Source of the DNA: Chromatiales bacterium
Lineage (GTDB): Bacteria > Pseudomonadota > Gammaproteobacteria > UBA6429 > Thiohalophilaceae
NCBI GenBank assembly: GCA_027032075.1
Contig: JALVOC010000089.1
Location: 372,001-436,000 of the forward strand
Length of the DNA stretch: 64,000 nucleotides
Reading direction: 5' to 3'
Part shown: piece after piece, positions 53,142-63,147 of the stretch
How the letters are laid out: each line of letters begins with the position of its first letter
How positions within the stretch are numbered: the first letter of the stretch is position 1
Translations under genes and position numbers: made by a program
Notes under the pieces: model-generated
The model's database searches: none
What the model was told of the DNA's origin: nothing
The model's input: only the letters and a program-made list of their open reading frames with translations

Positions 53142-54103
53142 CCTATGCACGCATAATCGGCACCGGAAGTTATCTGCCGGAAAAAATTCTCACCAATGCT
53201 GATCTGGAAAAAATGGTCGATACCAGCGATCAGTGGATCACGGAACGTACCGGGATCAAGAAACGCCATATTGTCGATGGTGAAACCACATGTGACCTCG
53301 CCGAAAAGGCCTCCCGTCAGGCAATCGAGTCGGCCGGACTCTGCAACGGGGATATCGACCTGATCATCGTTGCCACCACCACCCCGGATCGTATTTTCCC
53401 CAGTACCGCCTGTCTGTTGCAGGATCGGCTCGATATCCATGGTTGTCCGGCGTTTGACGTGCAGGCAGTCTGCACCGGTTTTGTCTATGCACTCGGTCTG
53501 GCGGAGATGTTCATTAAAACCGGCAAGGCGCGTCATGCCCTGGTGGTCGGCGCAGAAACCCTGTCGAATATCGTGGACTGGACCGACAGGGGAACATGTG
53601 TGTTGTTTGGTGACGGTGCCGGCGCGGTTGTGCTTTCTGTGAGTGATGAACCCGGGATCCTCTCCACCCATCTGCATGCTGACGGACAGTTCAAGGAACT
53701 GTTAACCGTTCCCGCAGGCTTGTCGGAGAACACCGAAATACTGAAAAGCGGTGGCGCCTTTATGGAAATGAAAGGCAACGAAGTGTTCAAGGTCGCGGTC
53801 AACACCCTCGGCCGCATCGTGGATGAAACCCTGGAAGCCAACAACATGCAGAAGTCCGATGTCGACTGGCTGGTGCCACACCAGGCGAATATCCGTATCA
53901 TCACCGCCACTGCGAAAAAACTGAATATGTCGATGGACAACGTAGTGGTGACCGTGCATGAACACGGCAACACATCCGCTGCCTCCATCCCGATGGCGTT
54001 GGACATCGCGGTTCGGGATGGCCGCATCAAGAAGGGCGAGACACTCCTGTTGGAAGCCTTCGGTGGAGGTTTTACCTGGGGCTCGGCTTTACTCAAATAC
54101 TGA
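53138..54103 (+). CDS. fabH: 3-oxoacyl-ACP synthase III (FabH)
   Basis: Initiates fatty acid synthesis by condensing acetyl-CoA with malonyl-ACP. The 321-residue protein has the complete triad Cys112 ([10 protein letters not shown]), His248 (VPHQANIRI) and Asn278 (HGNTS). It starts at TTG overlapping the plsX stop by 4 bp; no ATG is available in this frame nearby. AGAGG stands at a plausible distance. Rare starting codon may set its expression relative to plsX. Confidence 0.96.
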   Translation: MTYARIIGTGSYLPEKILTNADLEKMVDTSDQWITERTGIKKRHIVDGETTCDLAEKASRQAIESAGLCNGDIDLIIVATTTPDRIFPSTACLLQDRLDIHGCPAFDVQAVCTGFVYALGLAEMFIKTGKARHALVVGAETLSNIVDWTDRGTCVLFGDGAGAVVLSVSDEPGILSTHLHADGQFKELLTVPAGLSENTEILKSGGAFMEMKGNEVFKVAVNTLGRIVDETLEANNMQKSDVDWLVPHQANIRIITATAKKLNMSMDNVVVTVHEHGNTSAASIPMALDIAVRDGRIKKGETLLLEAFGGGFTWGSALLKY

Positions 54104-54258
54104 ATGAAACAATAGATAAGAATGCACCGGGCAGGGCGGATGGCAGCATGGCTGCTTTTCTTCTGGCGGAAGATTTGAATCGAAACAGATACTATTATTT
54201 CGTTTTTAAAAATAAAATCATGACGACCCCAGCGCGGATGAAAATATCGAGGTAGATC

Positions 54259-55185
54259 ATGTCACTTGCATTTGTTTTTCCAGGACAGGGTTCCCAGTCT
54301 GTTGGCATGCTGAAAGAACTCGCCGGGCGGTTTGCCGAAGTCCGGACAACCTATGCCGAAGCCTCCGAGGTGCTCGGTTATGATTTGTGGGATATCACCT
54401 GCAACGGTCCACTCGAAAAACTCAACAGTACCGATATCACCCAACCGGCGATGCTCGCCGCAGGCGTCGCCGTCTGGCGGGTCTGGCAGAGTCAAAACGG
54501 GCCACTACCGCAGATGATGGCGGGGCACAGCCTGGGGGAATACACCGCGCTGGTGTGTGCCGACAGTATGGCATTCCCCGATGCCGTCAAACTGGTGGCC
54601 GAACGGGGCCGCCTGATGCAGGAGGCGGTTCCTGCCGGCAGTGGTGCAATGGCGGCAATTCTGGGCCTGGATGACGACATGGTGAAGCAAACCTGTGCCG
54701 AAGCCGCGCAGGGTGAGGTGGTGGAAGCCGTCAATTTCAACTCCCCTGGCCAGGTGGTGGTGGCGGGCCGCAAAACCGCGGTGGAACGGGCGGTCGAACT
54801 GGCGAAGGAAAAAGGCGCCAAGCGTGCGGTGATCCTTCCGGTCAGCGTTCCGTCCCACTGTGCCCTGATGCTGCCGGCAGCGAAAAAACTCGCTGCCGAG
54901 CTGAAGAACATCACCATCCAGGCCCCCACCATTCCGGTTATCAATAATGTCGATGTGGCATCACCTGTCAGGGCGGATGCGATTCGTGACGCCCTGGTGC
55001 GCCAGCTTTACAAGCCGGTGCGCTGGGTGGAAATTATCCGCAAAATGGCCGACGGGGGGGTGGACCGCCTGATTGAGTGCGGGCCGGGCAAGGTGCTGGT
55101 TGGCCTGAACAAACGTATCGATCGCAAGATGCCCGCCCAAGCCATCTATGATCCCGAGAGCCTGGCAGCCGCACTGCAGGATTAA
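54259..55185 (+). CDS. fabD: Malonyl-CoA-ACP transacylase FabD
   Basis: Loads malonyl groups on ACP. The 308-residue protein starts MSLAFVFPGQGSQSVGMLKEL, has the nucleophile Ser91 in AGHSLGEYTALV and the catalytic His in VPSHCALM. Substrate arginine is in the QEAVPAGSGAMAAILG region. 155 bp separates it from fabH; GAGG-like AGGT precedes ATG. Confidence 0.96.
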   Translation: MSLAFVFPGQGSQSVGMLKELAGRFAEVRTTYAEASEVLGYDLWDITCNGPLEKLNSTDITQPAMLAAGVAVWRVWQSQNGPLPQMMAGHSLGEYTALVCADSMAFPDAVKLVAERGRLMQEAVPAGSGAMAAILGLDDDMVKQTCAEAAQGEVVEAVNFNSPGQVVVAGRKTAVERAVELAKEKGAKRAVILPVSVPSHCALMLPAAKKLAAELKNITIQAPTIPVINNVDVASPVRADAIRDALVRQLYKPVRWVEIIRKMADGGVDRLIECGPGKVLVGLNKRIDRKMPAQAIYDPESLAAALQD

Positions 55186-55196
55186 AACACAACCCC

Positions 55197-55227
55197 GAAG
55201 AAACATGTGCATTTCGCACTGTTCTTC
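55197..55227 (+). other. Bulged hairpin between fabD and fabG
   Basis: GAAGAA...TTCTTC ends pair across a GTGC/GCAC inner stem with two single-base bulges and an ATTTC loop. No U-run follows, so it is not a classic terminator. Possible RNA processing or stability element in the fabD-fabG gap. Confidence 0.35.
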
Positions 55228-55265
55228 TGGATACAACACTGAATCTCGTTTGGGGGTAAGGAAAA

Positions 55266-56009
55266 ATGACACTTGAGAATGAAATTGCCTTTGTTTCCGG
55301 CGCCAGCCGGGGTATCGGGAAGGAAATTGCCCTGGCACTGGGGCGGCAGGGGGCCATCGTCGCCGGCAGCGCCACCTCAGAATCTGGTGCAGAAAACATC
55401 TCTAACTATTTGAAGGAAAACGGTATTACCGGTCTCGGTGTCGCCATGGATGTGACGGATCAAGCCAGTATCGATGCGGCCCTGAAGCAGATCGAAGCGG
55501 CACATGGCATGCCAGGCATCCTGGTGAACAATGCCGGCATTACCCGGGACAACCTGTTGATGCGCATGAAAGACGAGGAGTGGGAGGCTATTATCAACAC
55601 CAACCTCAGCTCCATCTACCGGCTCAGTAAAAGCTGCCTGCGCGCCATGATGAAAGCCCGCAAGGGCCGCATTATCAGTATTGCCTCTGTGGTCGGGGTA
55701 TCCGGTAACGCCGGACAGACCAATTATGCCGCCGCCAAGGCCGGCGTCATCGGATTCAGCAAATCGCTGGCACGGGAAGTAGGTTCACGCGGTATTACCG
55801 TCAACGTGGTGGCGCCGGGCTTCATCGACACCGATATGACCCGGGCACTGCCGGATGCGCAACGCGAAGCGCTGCTGAGTCAGATCCCCCTCGGCCGTCT
55901 CGGTCAGCCGGAAGAAATCGCACAGGCGGTGGCCTTCCTGGCTTCACCCGGAGCGGCCTACATCACCGGCGAGACACTGCACGTCAATGGCGGCATGTAC
56001 ATGGGCTGA
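55266..56009 (+). CDS. fabG: 3-oxoacyl-ACP reductase FabG
   Basis: NADPH-dependent reduction of 3-oxoacyl-ACP. The 247-residue SDR has GASRGIG (12-18) for the cofactor, NNAG (88-91), Ser141, Tyr154 and Lys158 (SVVGVSGNAGQTNYAAAKAG). The C-terminus GAAYITGETLHVNGGMYM is typical. AAGG precedes the ATG. It is 155 bp before acpP. Confidence 0.97.
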   Translation: MTLENEIAFVSGASRGIGKEIALALGRQGAIVAGSATSESGAENISNYLKENGITGLGVAMDVTDQASIDAALKQIEAAHGMPGILVNNAGITRDNLLMRMKDEEWEAIINTNLSSIYRLSKSCLRAMMKARKGRIISIASVVGVSGNAGQTNYAAAKAGVIGFSKSLAREVGSRGITVNVVAPGFIDTDMTRALPDAQREALLSQIPLGRLGQPEEIAQAVAFLASPGAAYITGETLHVNGGMYMG

Positions 56010-56164
56010 TGCTTGATATTTTTTAATATTTACTTTTTTAGATTAAATTCAACAGCTTGCGAAGCGGGTCACAAATTGTAAATGAATGTGGAATCTGAGT
56101 GAGGATTTCAATACAATACCCCGCAGCTCAGGCTGAACCATAACCAAAAGAGGATGACTAAATC

Positions 56165-56398
56165 ATGAGCAGTGTTGAAGAACGCGTGGAAAAGATCGTT
56201 GTTGAACAATTGGGTGTCAAACCCGAAGAAGTCACCAAGGAAGCGTCCTTTGTCGATGATCTTGGCGCTGACTCACTGGATACCGTTGAATTGGTAATGG
56301 CACTGGAAGAGGAGTTCGAAACAGAAATTCCTGATGAAGATGCCGAAAAGATTACGACTGTCCAGCAAGCAATCGACTATATAAACAAAAATGGTTAA
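56165..56398 (+). CDS. acpP: Acyl carrier protein
   Basis: A 77-residue acidic protein with the phosphopantetheine serine Ser37 in [20 protein letters not shown]. It carries growing fatty acyl chains; AcpS (1267) would modify it. AGAGGA precedes ATG. A 155-bp AT-rich upstream gap includes a TACAAT (56112-56117) that could be a -10 for an independent transcript, but its -35 is poor. A terminator follows at 56424. Confidence 0.98.
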   Translation: MSSVEERVEKIVVEQLGVKPEEVTKEASFVDDLGADSLDTVELVMALEEEFETEIPDEDAEKITTVQQAIDYINKNG

Positions 56399-56423
56399 TT
56401 AATCTGCTGGTCAACAAATGCCC

Positions 56424-56467
56424 GGCCGCACCACTGGCAAAACCGTGGTTGCGGCCTTTTGTCTTTT
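56424..56467 (+). terminator. Rho-independent terminator between acpP and fabF
   Basis: GGCCGCA-CCAC pairs with GTGG-(T bulge)-TGCGGCC around a loop of about ten bases, followed by TTTTGTCTTTTT. It lies 25 bp past the acpP stop and before fabF. It should terminate or attenuate acpP transcripts so that ACP mRNA exceeds fabF mRNA. Confidence 0.75.
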
Positions 56468-56506
56468 TACAGCATTTAAAAAAGTAGGTTTGATAAGGAG
56501 TTACCA

Positions 56507-57748
56507 TTGGCGAAGCGTCGTGTTGTCGTTACCGGCATGGGCATGATCTCACCGGTCGGACTGGATGTAAAAACATCCTGGGATAACATTCTGGCCGGGA
56601 AAAGCGGTATTGCCCCCATCACGCACATGGACACAACCGGGTTCCCGGTTCGTTTTGGTGGTTCAATCAAGGGTTTTGATGTCACCACCATCATGTCGGT
56701 CAAAGAGTCCCGTAAAATGGATGTCTTCATCCATTACGGTATCGCTGCCGCCAAGGAAGCGATCGAGGACGCCGGCCTGGAAGTCACCGACGAGAATGCA
56801 GAACGCATTGGTGTCTCCATCGGTTCGGGTATCGGCGGCCTGCCCGGCATCGAAAAAGGGCACGAGGCTTTCATAAAAGGCGGGCCACGTAAAATCTCAC
56901 CTTTTTTCGTCCCCAGCAACATCATCAACATGATATCCGGCAATTTGTCCATCATGTACGGGATGAAAGGACCGAATATCGCACTGGTAACCGCATGTGC
57001 GACCGCCACCCACAGCATCGGTGACGCGGCACGCATCATCGAATACGGGGATGCCGATGTCATGATCACCGGTGGTGCAGAAATGGCAACCAGCCCCTGT
57101 GGCCTGGGTGGCTTTGCGGCGGCACGGGCCCTCTCCACCCGTAATGATGATCCCGAAACCGCTTCCCGCCCCTGGGATATCGACCGTGACGGATTTGTCC
57201 TGAGTGATGGAGCCGGTGTGGTGGTACTCGAAGAGTATGAATTCGCCAAAAAGCGGGGCGCGCCCATTTATGCAGAATTGATCGGTTTTGGCATGAGTGG
57301 TGATGCCTATCACATGACAGCCCCCTCAGAAGGCGGTGAAGGCGCCAGCCGTTGCATGAATGCTGCGATGCGTAATGCAGGGATTAATCCGGAAGAAGTG
57401 GATTATATCAATGCCCACGGAACTTCGACCCAGGCGGGTGACAAGGCCGAAGTAATGGCGGTGAAACGCAGTCTGGGTGATCATGCCTATAAAATCGTCA
57501 TGAGTTCCACCAAGTCCATGACAGGACATTCCCTGGGTGCAACCGGTGGGCTGGAAGCGATTTTCAGCATTCTCAGTATGCGTGACCAGGTTGCACCGCC
57601 GACGATCAACATCTTTCATCAGGACCCGGAATGTGATCTCGATTTTGCCGCCAACGAAGCACGCGAAATGAAGATCGACATCGCAATGTCCAATTCCTTT
57701 GGCTTCGGTGGAACCAACGGCACCCTGATTTTTCGCAAACTGGGCTGA
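56507..57748 (+). CDS. fabF: 3-oxoacyl-ACP synthase II (FabF)
   Basis: Elongating condensing enzyme. The 413-residue protein has Cys164 ([10 protein letters not shown]), a histidine in [11 protein letters not shown] and a second histidine in [11 protein letters not shown], plus [10 protein letters not shown] at the end. TTG start with AAGGAG six bases upstream. It follows the acpP terminator, so it is read by read-through or an unseen promoter. Confidence 0.97.
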   Translation: MAKRRVVVTGMGMISPVGLDVKTSWDNILAGKSGIAPITHMDTTGFPVRFGGSIKGFDVTTIMSVKESRKMDVFIHYGIAAAKEAIEDAGLEVTDENAERIGVSIGSGIGGLPGIEKGHEAFIKGGPRKISPFFVPSNIINMISGNLSIMYGMKGPNIALVTACATATHSIGDAARIIEYGDADVMITGGAEMATSPCGLGGFAAARALSTRNDDPETASRPWDIDRDGFVLSDGAGVVVLEEYEFAKKRGAPIYAELIGFGMSGDAYHMTAPSEGGEGASRCMNAAMRNAGINPEEVDYINAHGTSTQAGDKAEVMAVKRSLGDHAYKIVMSSTKSMTGHSLGATGGLEAIFSILSMRDQVAPPTINIFHQDPECDLDFAANEAREMKIDIAMSNSFGFGGTNGTLIFRKLG

Positions 57749-57774
57749 GTCATCGGCCCGCTACGGCCTGCACA

Positions 57775-59145
57775 GTGATAACGCCGCTTACACGCCGTCA
57801 ACACGGCAGCACCAATCTGCTTGCACTGCATCACCAATCACCGCAAGACTTTCCTTTTCTGTTGCAAAGCGCGGTGACGGATGTCGGCCGGCACCGCAAC
57901 GCCCGCTACGATATCCTGTTTGCCTTTCCGGCGGAAACATTGACGCTGACGCCTGAGGGCATGTTGCAGGGTGCGAATGCGGAAAATGGCAAGGATGATT
58001 TTCTCCGTGCCTTTGATCGACTCTGGCAGGCAGCGGGAAAAAACCAGGCCACTGATCCACAACTGCCTTTCAGCGGCGGCTGGTTTGTCTATCTGGGATA
58101 CGAACTGGCAGGCCAGATAGAACCCCGCCTTCGACTGCCAAAGGCGGAAAGCCATTTTCCCGTGGCAACGGCAACACGTATTCCCGCGGCGGTTATCAAC
58201 GATCATCGCACAGACGAAACCATTCTGGTGGCAGAAAGTGAAACCCTGCTGCACAGACTCATCCGGCAGCTTGAATGCCAGCCGGGTGAGGAACCGGTTT
58301 TTCCCCGGATGACGCCGGTAACGATGTTCGAGGATCCGGCAGAGGATTACCTGCGGCAAGCGCTGCGGGTAAAGCAGTACATCATCGATGGTGATGTTTT
58401 CCAGGTAAACCTGTCACGCGCCTGGCGGGGTCAACCTCCCGGGGATTTGCGTGCCGATGCGCTTTACCTGCAGCTGTGCCGAAGCAATCCGGCACCGTTT
58501 GCCGGTCTCGCCTGTTTTCCGCAGGGAAGCATTATCAGCTCCTCACCGGAACGGCTCATCCGGGTAAAGGCGGGCAGGGCGGAGACCCGCCCGATTGCCG
58601 GGACCCGGCCGCGCAGCCGGTCGAGCCGGGACGATGCAGCGTTGAAATCCGAGTTGCTCGCCCATCCAAAAGAGCGGGCGGAACACATCATGTTGATCGA
58701 TCTGGAGCGCAATGATCTCGGCCGTGTCTGCGAAGCGGGAAGTGTCGAGGTGAACGAGATGATGGTGCTGGAAAGTTATGCCCATGTCCACCACATCGTC
58801 TCCAACGTGCGCGGCCGTCTGCATCCCGCCACCCCCCCGGGAGAGGTGATGCGGGCGGTGTTTCCCGGCGGCACCATCACCGGCTGTCCCAAGGAACGAT
58901 GCATGGCGATCATTGCCGAACTGGAACAAACCGCCCGTGGTGCCTATACCGGCTCCATGGGCTATGTCAATCACAACGGTGACATGGATCTGAATATTCT
59001 CATTCGTACCATCACCCTCGACGCACATCACGTCACCCTGCGGGCCGGTGCCGGCCTGGTAGCCGATTCGGTTGCGGAAAAAGAGCTTGAAGAAACCCGC
59101 CACAAGGCACGCGGTCTGTTGCTGGCACTTGGAGGAACGGCATGA
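57775..59145 (+). CDS. pabB: Aminodeoxychorismate synthase component I (PabB-like)
   Basis: Chorismate-utilising enzyme that with a PabA amidotransferase makes aminodeoxychorismate for folate. The 456-residue protein has FQVNLSRAW, SNPAPFAG, SSSPERLIRV, ETRPIAGTRPR, HPKERAEHIMLIDLERNDLGRVCE and GGTITGCPKERCMAIIAELE. Position 275 is Ala where E. coli PabB has catalytic Lys274, as in TrpE. I keep the PabB call because pabC overlaps its stop. GTG start; ANTHRANILATE synthase remains an alternative. Confidence 0.85.
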   Translation: MITPLTRRQHGSTNLLALHHQSPQDFPFLLQSAVTDVGRHRNARYDILFAFPAETLTLTPEGMLQGANAENGKDDFLRAFDRLWQAAGKNQATDPQLPFSGGWFVYLGYELAGQIEPRLRLPKAESHFPVATATRIPAAVINDHRTDETILVAESETLLHRLIRQLECQPGEEPVFPRMTPVTMFEDPAEDYLRQALRVKQYIIDGDVFQVNLSRAWRGQPPGDLRADALYLQLCRSNPAPFAGLACFPQGSIISSSPERLIRVKAGRAETRPIAGTRPRSRSSRDDAALKSELLAHPKERAEHIMLIDLERNDLGRVCEAGSVEVNEMMVLESYAHVHHIVSNVRGRLHPATPPGEVMRAVFPGGTITGCPKERCMAIIAELEQTARGAYTGSMGYVNHNGDMDLNILIRTITLDAHHVTLRAGAGLVADSVAEKELEETRHKARGLLLALGGTA

Positions 59146-59978
59146 AGCAGCCTGTTCTCATCAATGGCCGGCAAGCGTCCGCTTTGCCCGTAACCGATCG
59201 GGGCCTGCAGTACGGTGACGGTTTGTTTGAAACCATGGCGGTTTTCGATGGCCGTTGCCCCTGGTTCGATCGGCACTATGAAAGACTCGTGACAAGTTGT
59301 GATCGGTTGGCAATTAATCCGCCGGAGAAGGCGTTATTGTTTGCCGAAGTGAGCCAATTGGCCGGCGGCCAGACACGTGCGGTGATTAAAATCATCCACA
59401 CTCGCGGCAGTGGCGGCCGGGGTTATCGCACCCCCGCACAAAGCGCGCAGACGAGCCGTATCGTGATGCGCTTCCCCTGGCCGGCGTACCCGGCTGCTTA
59501 TTGGCGGGAGGGGATCCGCCTGTTCCCGTGCCGCACACGACTGGGTTGCAACCCGGCACTGGCGGGGCTCAAACATCTCAACCGCCTGGAACAGGTCATC
59601 GCCCGGCAGGAATGGACGGATGACGATTTTGCGGAAGGATTGATGAGTAATCATGAAGGATATGTGGTCGAAGGGATCATGAGTAATGTTTTCTGGCGAC
59701 GGGACGCTGTTTTATACACGCCTGATCTGCAGCAGTGCGGGGTGGAGGGCGTCATGCGCCGCTGGGTGCTGGCACGGGCAAAAAAACAGGGTGTCGAGGT
59801 GCGTGTGTGCAGCGAGACGGAAGCCGCGCTGCAGCGTGCCGATGAACTGTTTTTGAGCAACAGTCTGATCGGGCTATGGCCGGTTAAGGAATTTGCAGGT
59901 GTGCGTTATCCTGTGGGAACGCTCTGTCAGAGCCTGCTGCACGAACTTGTTGAAACATATCCGGTAACCAATGCGTAA
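59142..59978 (+). CDS. pabC: Aminodeoxychorismate lyase PabC
   Basis: PLP-dependent release of p-aminobenzoate from aminodeoxychorismate. The 278-residue fold-type IV protein has DRGLQYGDGLFETMAV, the PLP lysine Lys144 in LAGLKHLNRLEQV and EGIMSNVFW. It overlaps pabB by 4 bp and mltG by 8 bp. This supports pabB as its partner. Confidence 0.94.
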   Translation: MKQPVLINGRQASALPVTDRGLQYGDGLFETMAVFDGRCPWFDRHYERLVTSCDRLAINPPEKALLFAEVSQLAGGQTRAVIKIIHTRGSGGRGYRTPAQSAQTSRIVMRFPWPAYPAAYWREGIRLFPCRTRLGCNPALAGLKHLNRLEQVIARQEWTDDDFAEGLMSNHEGYVVEGIMSNVFWRRDAVLYTPDLQQCGVEGVMRRWVLARAKKQGVEVRVCSETEAALQRADELFLSNSLIGLWPVKEFAGVRYPVGTLCQSLLHELVETYPVTNA

Positions 59979-61008
59979 TATTCTGTACAAATTAATGGCG
60001 CTAACACTGCTGGGCGGCAGCATTGCCACCGCCTGGCTGTGGATGGATGTCAGCAATTATCTCGATACTCCTTTGCCTCTCGAAGCACCCCAATCCTATG
60101 AACTGCAACATGGATCGAACTACATTCGGGTGGTCAACGAGCTGACCGCAGCCGGAATGATAACCCGACCCCGCTACCTGCGCTGGTATGGCCGTCTTAG
60201 CGGCGCGGCGCGGCGCATCAAGGCAGGGGAATACCTGATCAGCCCCGGTACCACCCCACGCCAGCTGGTGAAACTGCTCACCAGCGGCAAGGTGCGGCAA
60301 TACGCCCTCACCATCGTGGAAGGCTGGACCTTCCGCCAGATGATGCAGGCTGTCAATGCCGAAGCGGCGCTGAAGCACAGCTTGAAAGATCTGGATGATA
60401 AAGCCATCATGCAGCGTCTCGGTCATCCCGGTGAACATCCGGAAGGCCGTTTTTTGCCGGATACCTACCATTTTCCCAAAGGATTGAGCGATATCGCCTT
60501 CCTGCGGCGCGCCTACGACGCCATGCAGGTGTACCTGCAACAGGAATGGGAACAAAGAGCGGTGGGTTTGCCCTATAAAACCCCCTATGAAGCGCTGATC
60601 ATGGCCTCCATTGTCGAGAAAGAGACCGGCCTGGCGAGCGAACGCCGGGCGATTGCCGGAGTGTTCATTCGGCGGCTGCAAAAACGCATGCGGCTGCAAA
60701 CCGATCCCACCGTCATCTATGGTATGGGGAAACAGTACAAAGGCAATATCCGCAAACGCGATCTGCAGCGAGACACGCCATACAACACCTACCGCCATTT
60801 CGGTCTGCCGCCCACGCCGATTGCACTGCCGGGACGAAACGCCATTTACGCCAGCCTGCACCCGGACGAAAGCCGGAACATCTATTTCGTCGCACGCGGT
60901 GACGGCAGCCACCATTTCTCCGCCACGCTCAAAGAGCACAATGAAGCGGTGATCCGGTATCAATTAAAAGGCCGCCGCCGGCCCTTTTCGTCATATAATC
61001 CGAAATAG
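59971..61008 (+). CDS. mltG: Endolytic murein transglycosylase MltG
   Basis: Cleaves nascent glycan strands near the inner membrane. The 345-residue protein has one N-terminal membrane helix (about 8-25), a LysM-like region and the YceG domain with ASIVEKETG (Glu about 216) and LQTDPTVIYGMG, LPPTPIALPGRNAIYAS. It overlaps pabC by 8 bp. Confidence 0.96.
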   Translation: MRNILYKLMALTLLGGSIATAWLWMDVSNYLDTPLPLEAPQSYELQHGSNYIRVVNELTAAGMITRPRYLRWYGRLSGAARRIKAGEYLISPGTTPRQLVKLLTSGKVRQYALTIVEGWTFRQMMQAVNAEAALKHSLKDLDDKAIMQRLGHPGEHPEGRFLPDTYHFPKGLSDIAFLRRAYDAMQVYLQQEWEQRAVGLPYKTPYEALIMASIVEKETGLASERRAIAGVFIRRLQKRMRLQTDPTVIYGMGKQYKGNIRKRDLQRDTPYNTYRHFGLPPTPIALPGRNAIYASLHPDESRNIYFVARGDGSHHFSATLKEHNEAVIRYQLKGRRRPFSSYNPK

Positions 61009-61049
61009 ACAAAGTGTTGACGTGAACTCCAGGCGTGCAACTTCTGTAA

Positions 61050-61703
<654 letters not shown>

Positions 61704-61705
61704 CC

Positions 61706-62692
61706 ATGCTGTTACCCTGGCAACACACCATCTTTCAACAGTTGCAGCAATGCCGGCGGGAAAACCGCCTGCCGCACGCGATTCTGCTCAGCGGGCCGGC
61801 CGGCATCGGTAAACAGGCGCTTGCCGAAGCGTTCGCCCTTTCCCTTTTATGCGAATCTCCGCACACCGACGGGACAGCCTGCGGCGCATGCCATGCCTGC
61901 GCCATGTTCCATGCCGGCAGCCATCCGGATCTGCACCGCATCGGCCCCGAGGACACCTCAAAGAATATCCGCATCGATCAAATCCGCGCACTCATCGAAA
62001 CGCTCTCCCTTCGCAGCCACTACGGCCGCCACAAGGTAGTGATCCTCAATCCGGCCGATGCGATGAACACCGCAGCCGCCAACAGCCTGTTGAAAACACT
62101 CGAGGAACCCCCCCCCGACACGATTTTGCTGCTGCTCAGCGCCAGACCATCGCGCCTGCCGGCAACCATTCGCAGCCGCTGCCAGACGCTGCACATGGCC
62201 ACCCCACATCCCGAAGAGGCGGCAAGCTGGCTGAAATCACAGCTCGAAGCAGGGCAGGAGACGGAAACCTTGCTGGCCCTTGCCGGAGGCGCCCCCCTCA
62301 CCGCCCTGCAACTGGCAGAGGATGAACGCCTTGCCTCACGCAAACAGATGTTGTCAGACTGGTTGCAACTGGCAAACGGAGAGGGTGATCCGGTCAGGCT
62401 GGCAAGCAACTGGGTCAAGCCCGATGCTGCTTTGCCGATAACCTGGATATACGGCTGGTTGACCGATATGATCCGTCTGCGTGCCAGCCAGACAACACGG
62501 CTCAACAACCCGGATGCAAAAGCCACTTTGCAGAAACTGGCCGAGGAGTTAGACTTACAACGCATATATGGTATGTTGGATCGTGTTCAGGACGCCATGC
62601 GCTTACTGGACAGCCAGGTCAACCCGCAAATGATACTGGAAGGCATTTTGTTATACTGGCGTAATCTGCCGCGTACGGCAAAAAACAACTGA
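61706..62692 (+). CDS. holB: DNA polymerase III delta-prime subunit
   Basis: Clamp-loader subunit. The 328-residue protein has a degenerate Walker A GPAGIGKQ (30-37), zinc cysteines Cys59, Cys62 and Cys65, plus the VVILNPADAMNTAAANSLLKTLEEPP and RSRCQ (sensor) motifs. Delta-prime does not hydrolyse ATP. It lies between tmk and pilZ, as in E. coli. Confidence 0.95.
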   Translation: MLLPWQHTIFQQLQQCRRENRLPHAILLSGPAGIGKQALAEAFALSLLCESPHTDGTACGACHACAMFHAGSHPDLHRIGPEDTSKNIRIDQIRALIETLSLRSHYGRHKVVILNPADAMNTAAANSLLKTLEEPPPDTILLLLSARPSRLPATIRSRCQTLHMATPHPEEAASWLKSQLEAGQETETLLALAGGAPLTALQLAEDERLASRKQMLSDWLQLANGEGDPVRLASNWVKPDAALPITWIYGWLTDMIRLRASQTTRLNNPDAKATLQKLAEELDLQRIYGMLDRVQDAMRLLDSQVNPQMILEGILLYWRNLPRTAKNN

Positions 62693-62703
62693 GGACCGAT
62701 ACA

Positions 62704-63054
62704 ATGGGTGTTCCAGCAGGACGACAGGGTATACTCTCTCTTACCATCAAGGATAAAAGCGCGCTTTATGCCGCCTACATGCCGTTTGTCAAAAACGGCG
62801 GACTGTTCATTCCCACCAATAAAACCTACAAGCTGGGGGATGAAGTGTTTATGCTCCTCACCCTGATGGATGAAAAAGAAAAACTGCCCGTGGCCGGCAA
62901 GATTGTCTGGGTCACACCCAAAGGGGCGCAGGGGAACCGTGCCGCCGGCATCGGCGTGCAGTTTACCAACCAGGACGAGGGCAACGCCCGCACCAAGATA
63001 GAAACCTATCTGGCAGGTGCACTGAAGTCCGATCGCCAGACACACACCATGTAA
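62704..63054 (+). CDS. pilZ: PilZ-type domain protein
   Basis: A 116-residue PilZ-fold protein of the type next to holB: RQGILSLTIKDKSALYAAYMPFVKNGGLFIPTNKTYKLGDEVFMLLTLMDE followed by KIVWVTPKGAQGNRAAGIGVQF. The RxxxR c-di-GMP motif is not visible, as in P. aeruginosa PilZ, which acts on type IV pili without binding the nucleotide. A pilus role is likely. Confidence 0.9.
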   Translation: MGVPAGRQGILSLTIKDKSALYAAYMPFVKNGGLFIPTNKTYKLGDEVFMLLTLMDEKEKLPVAGKIVWVTPKGAQGNRAAGIGVQFTNQDEGNARTKIETYLAGALKSDRQTHTM

Positions 63055-63147
63055 ACCCGTGCAGCAACAGCGCAAGCCGGGCGATCAGATTATCCGGCCG
63101 GCCTGTCATCGTTCGCGGGTGATTAATACCGCTATTTTCAATTATCC

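Noticed and set aside
60001-60963. 320-codon minus-strand frame opposite mltG
   Set aside because: Antisense shadow of a complete MltG.
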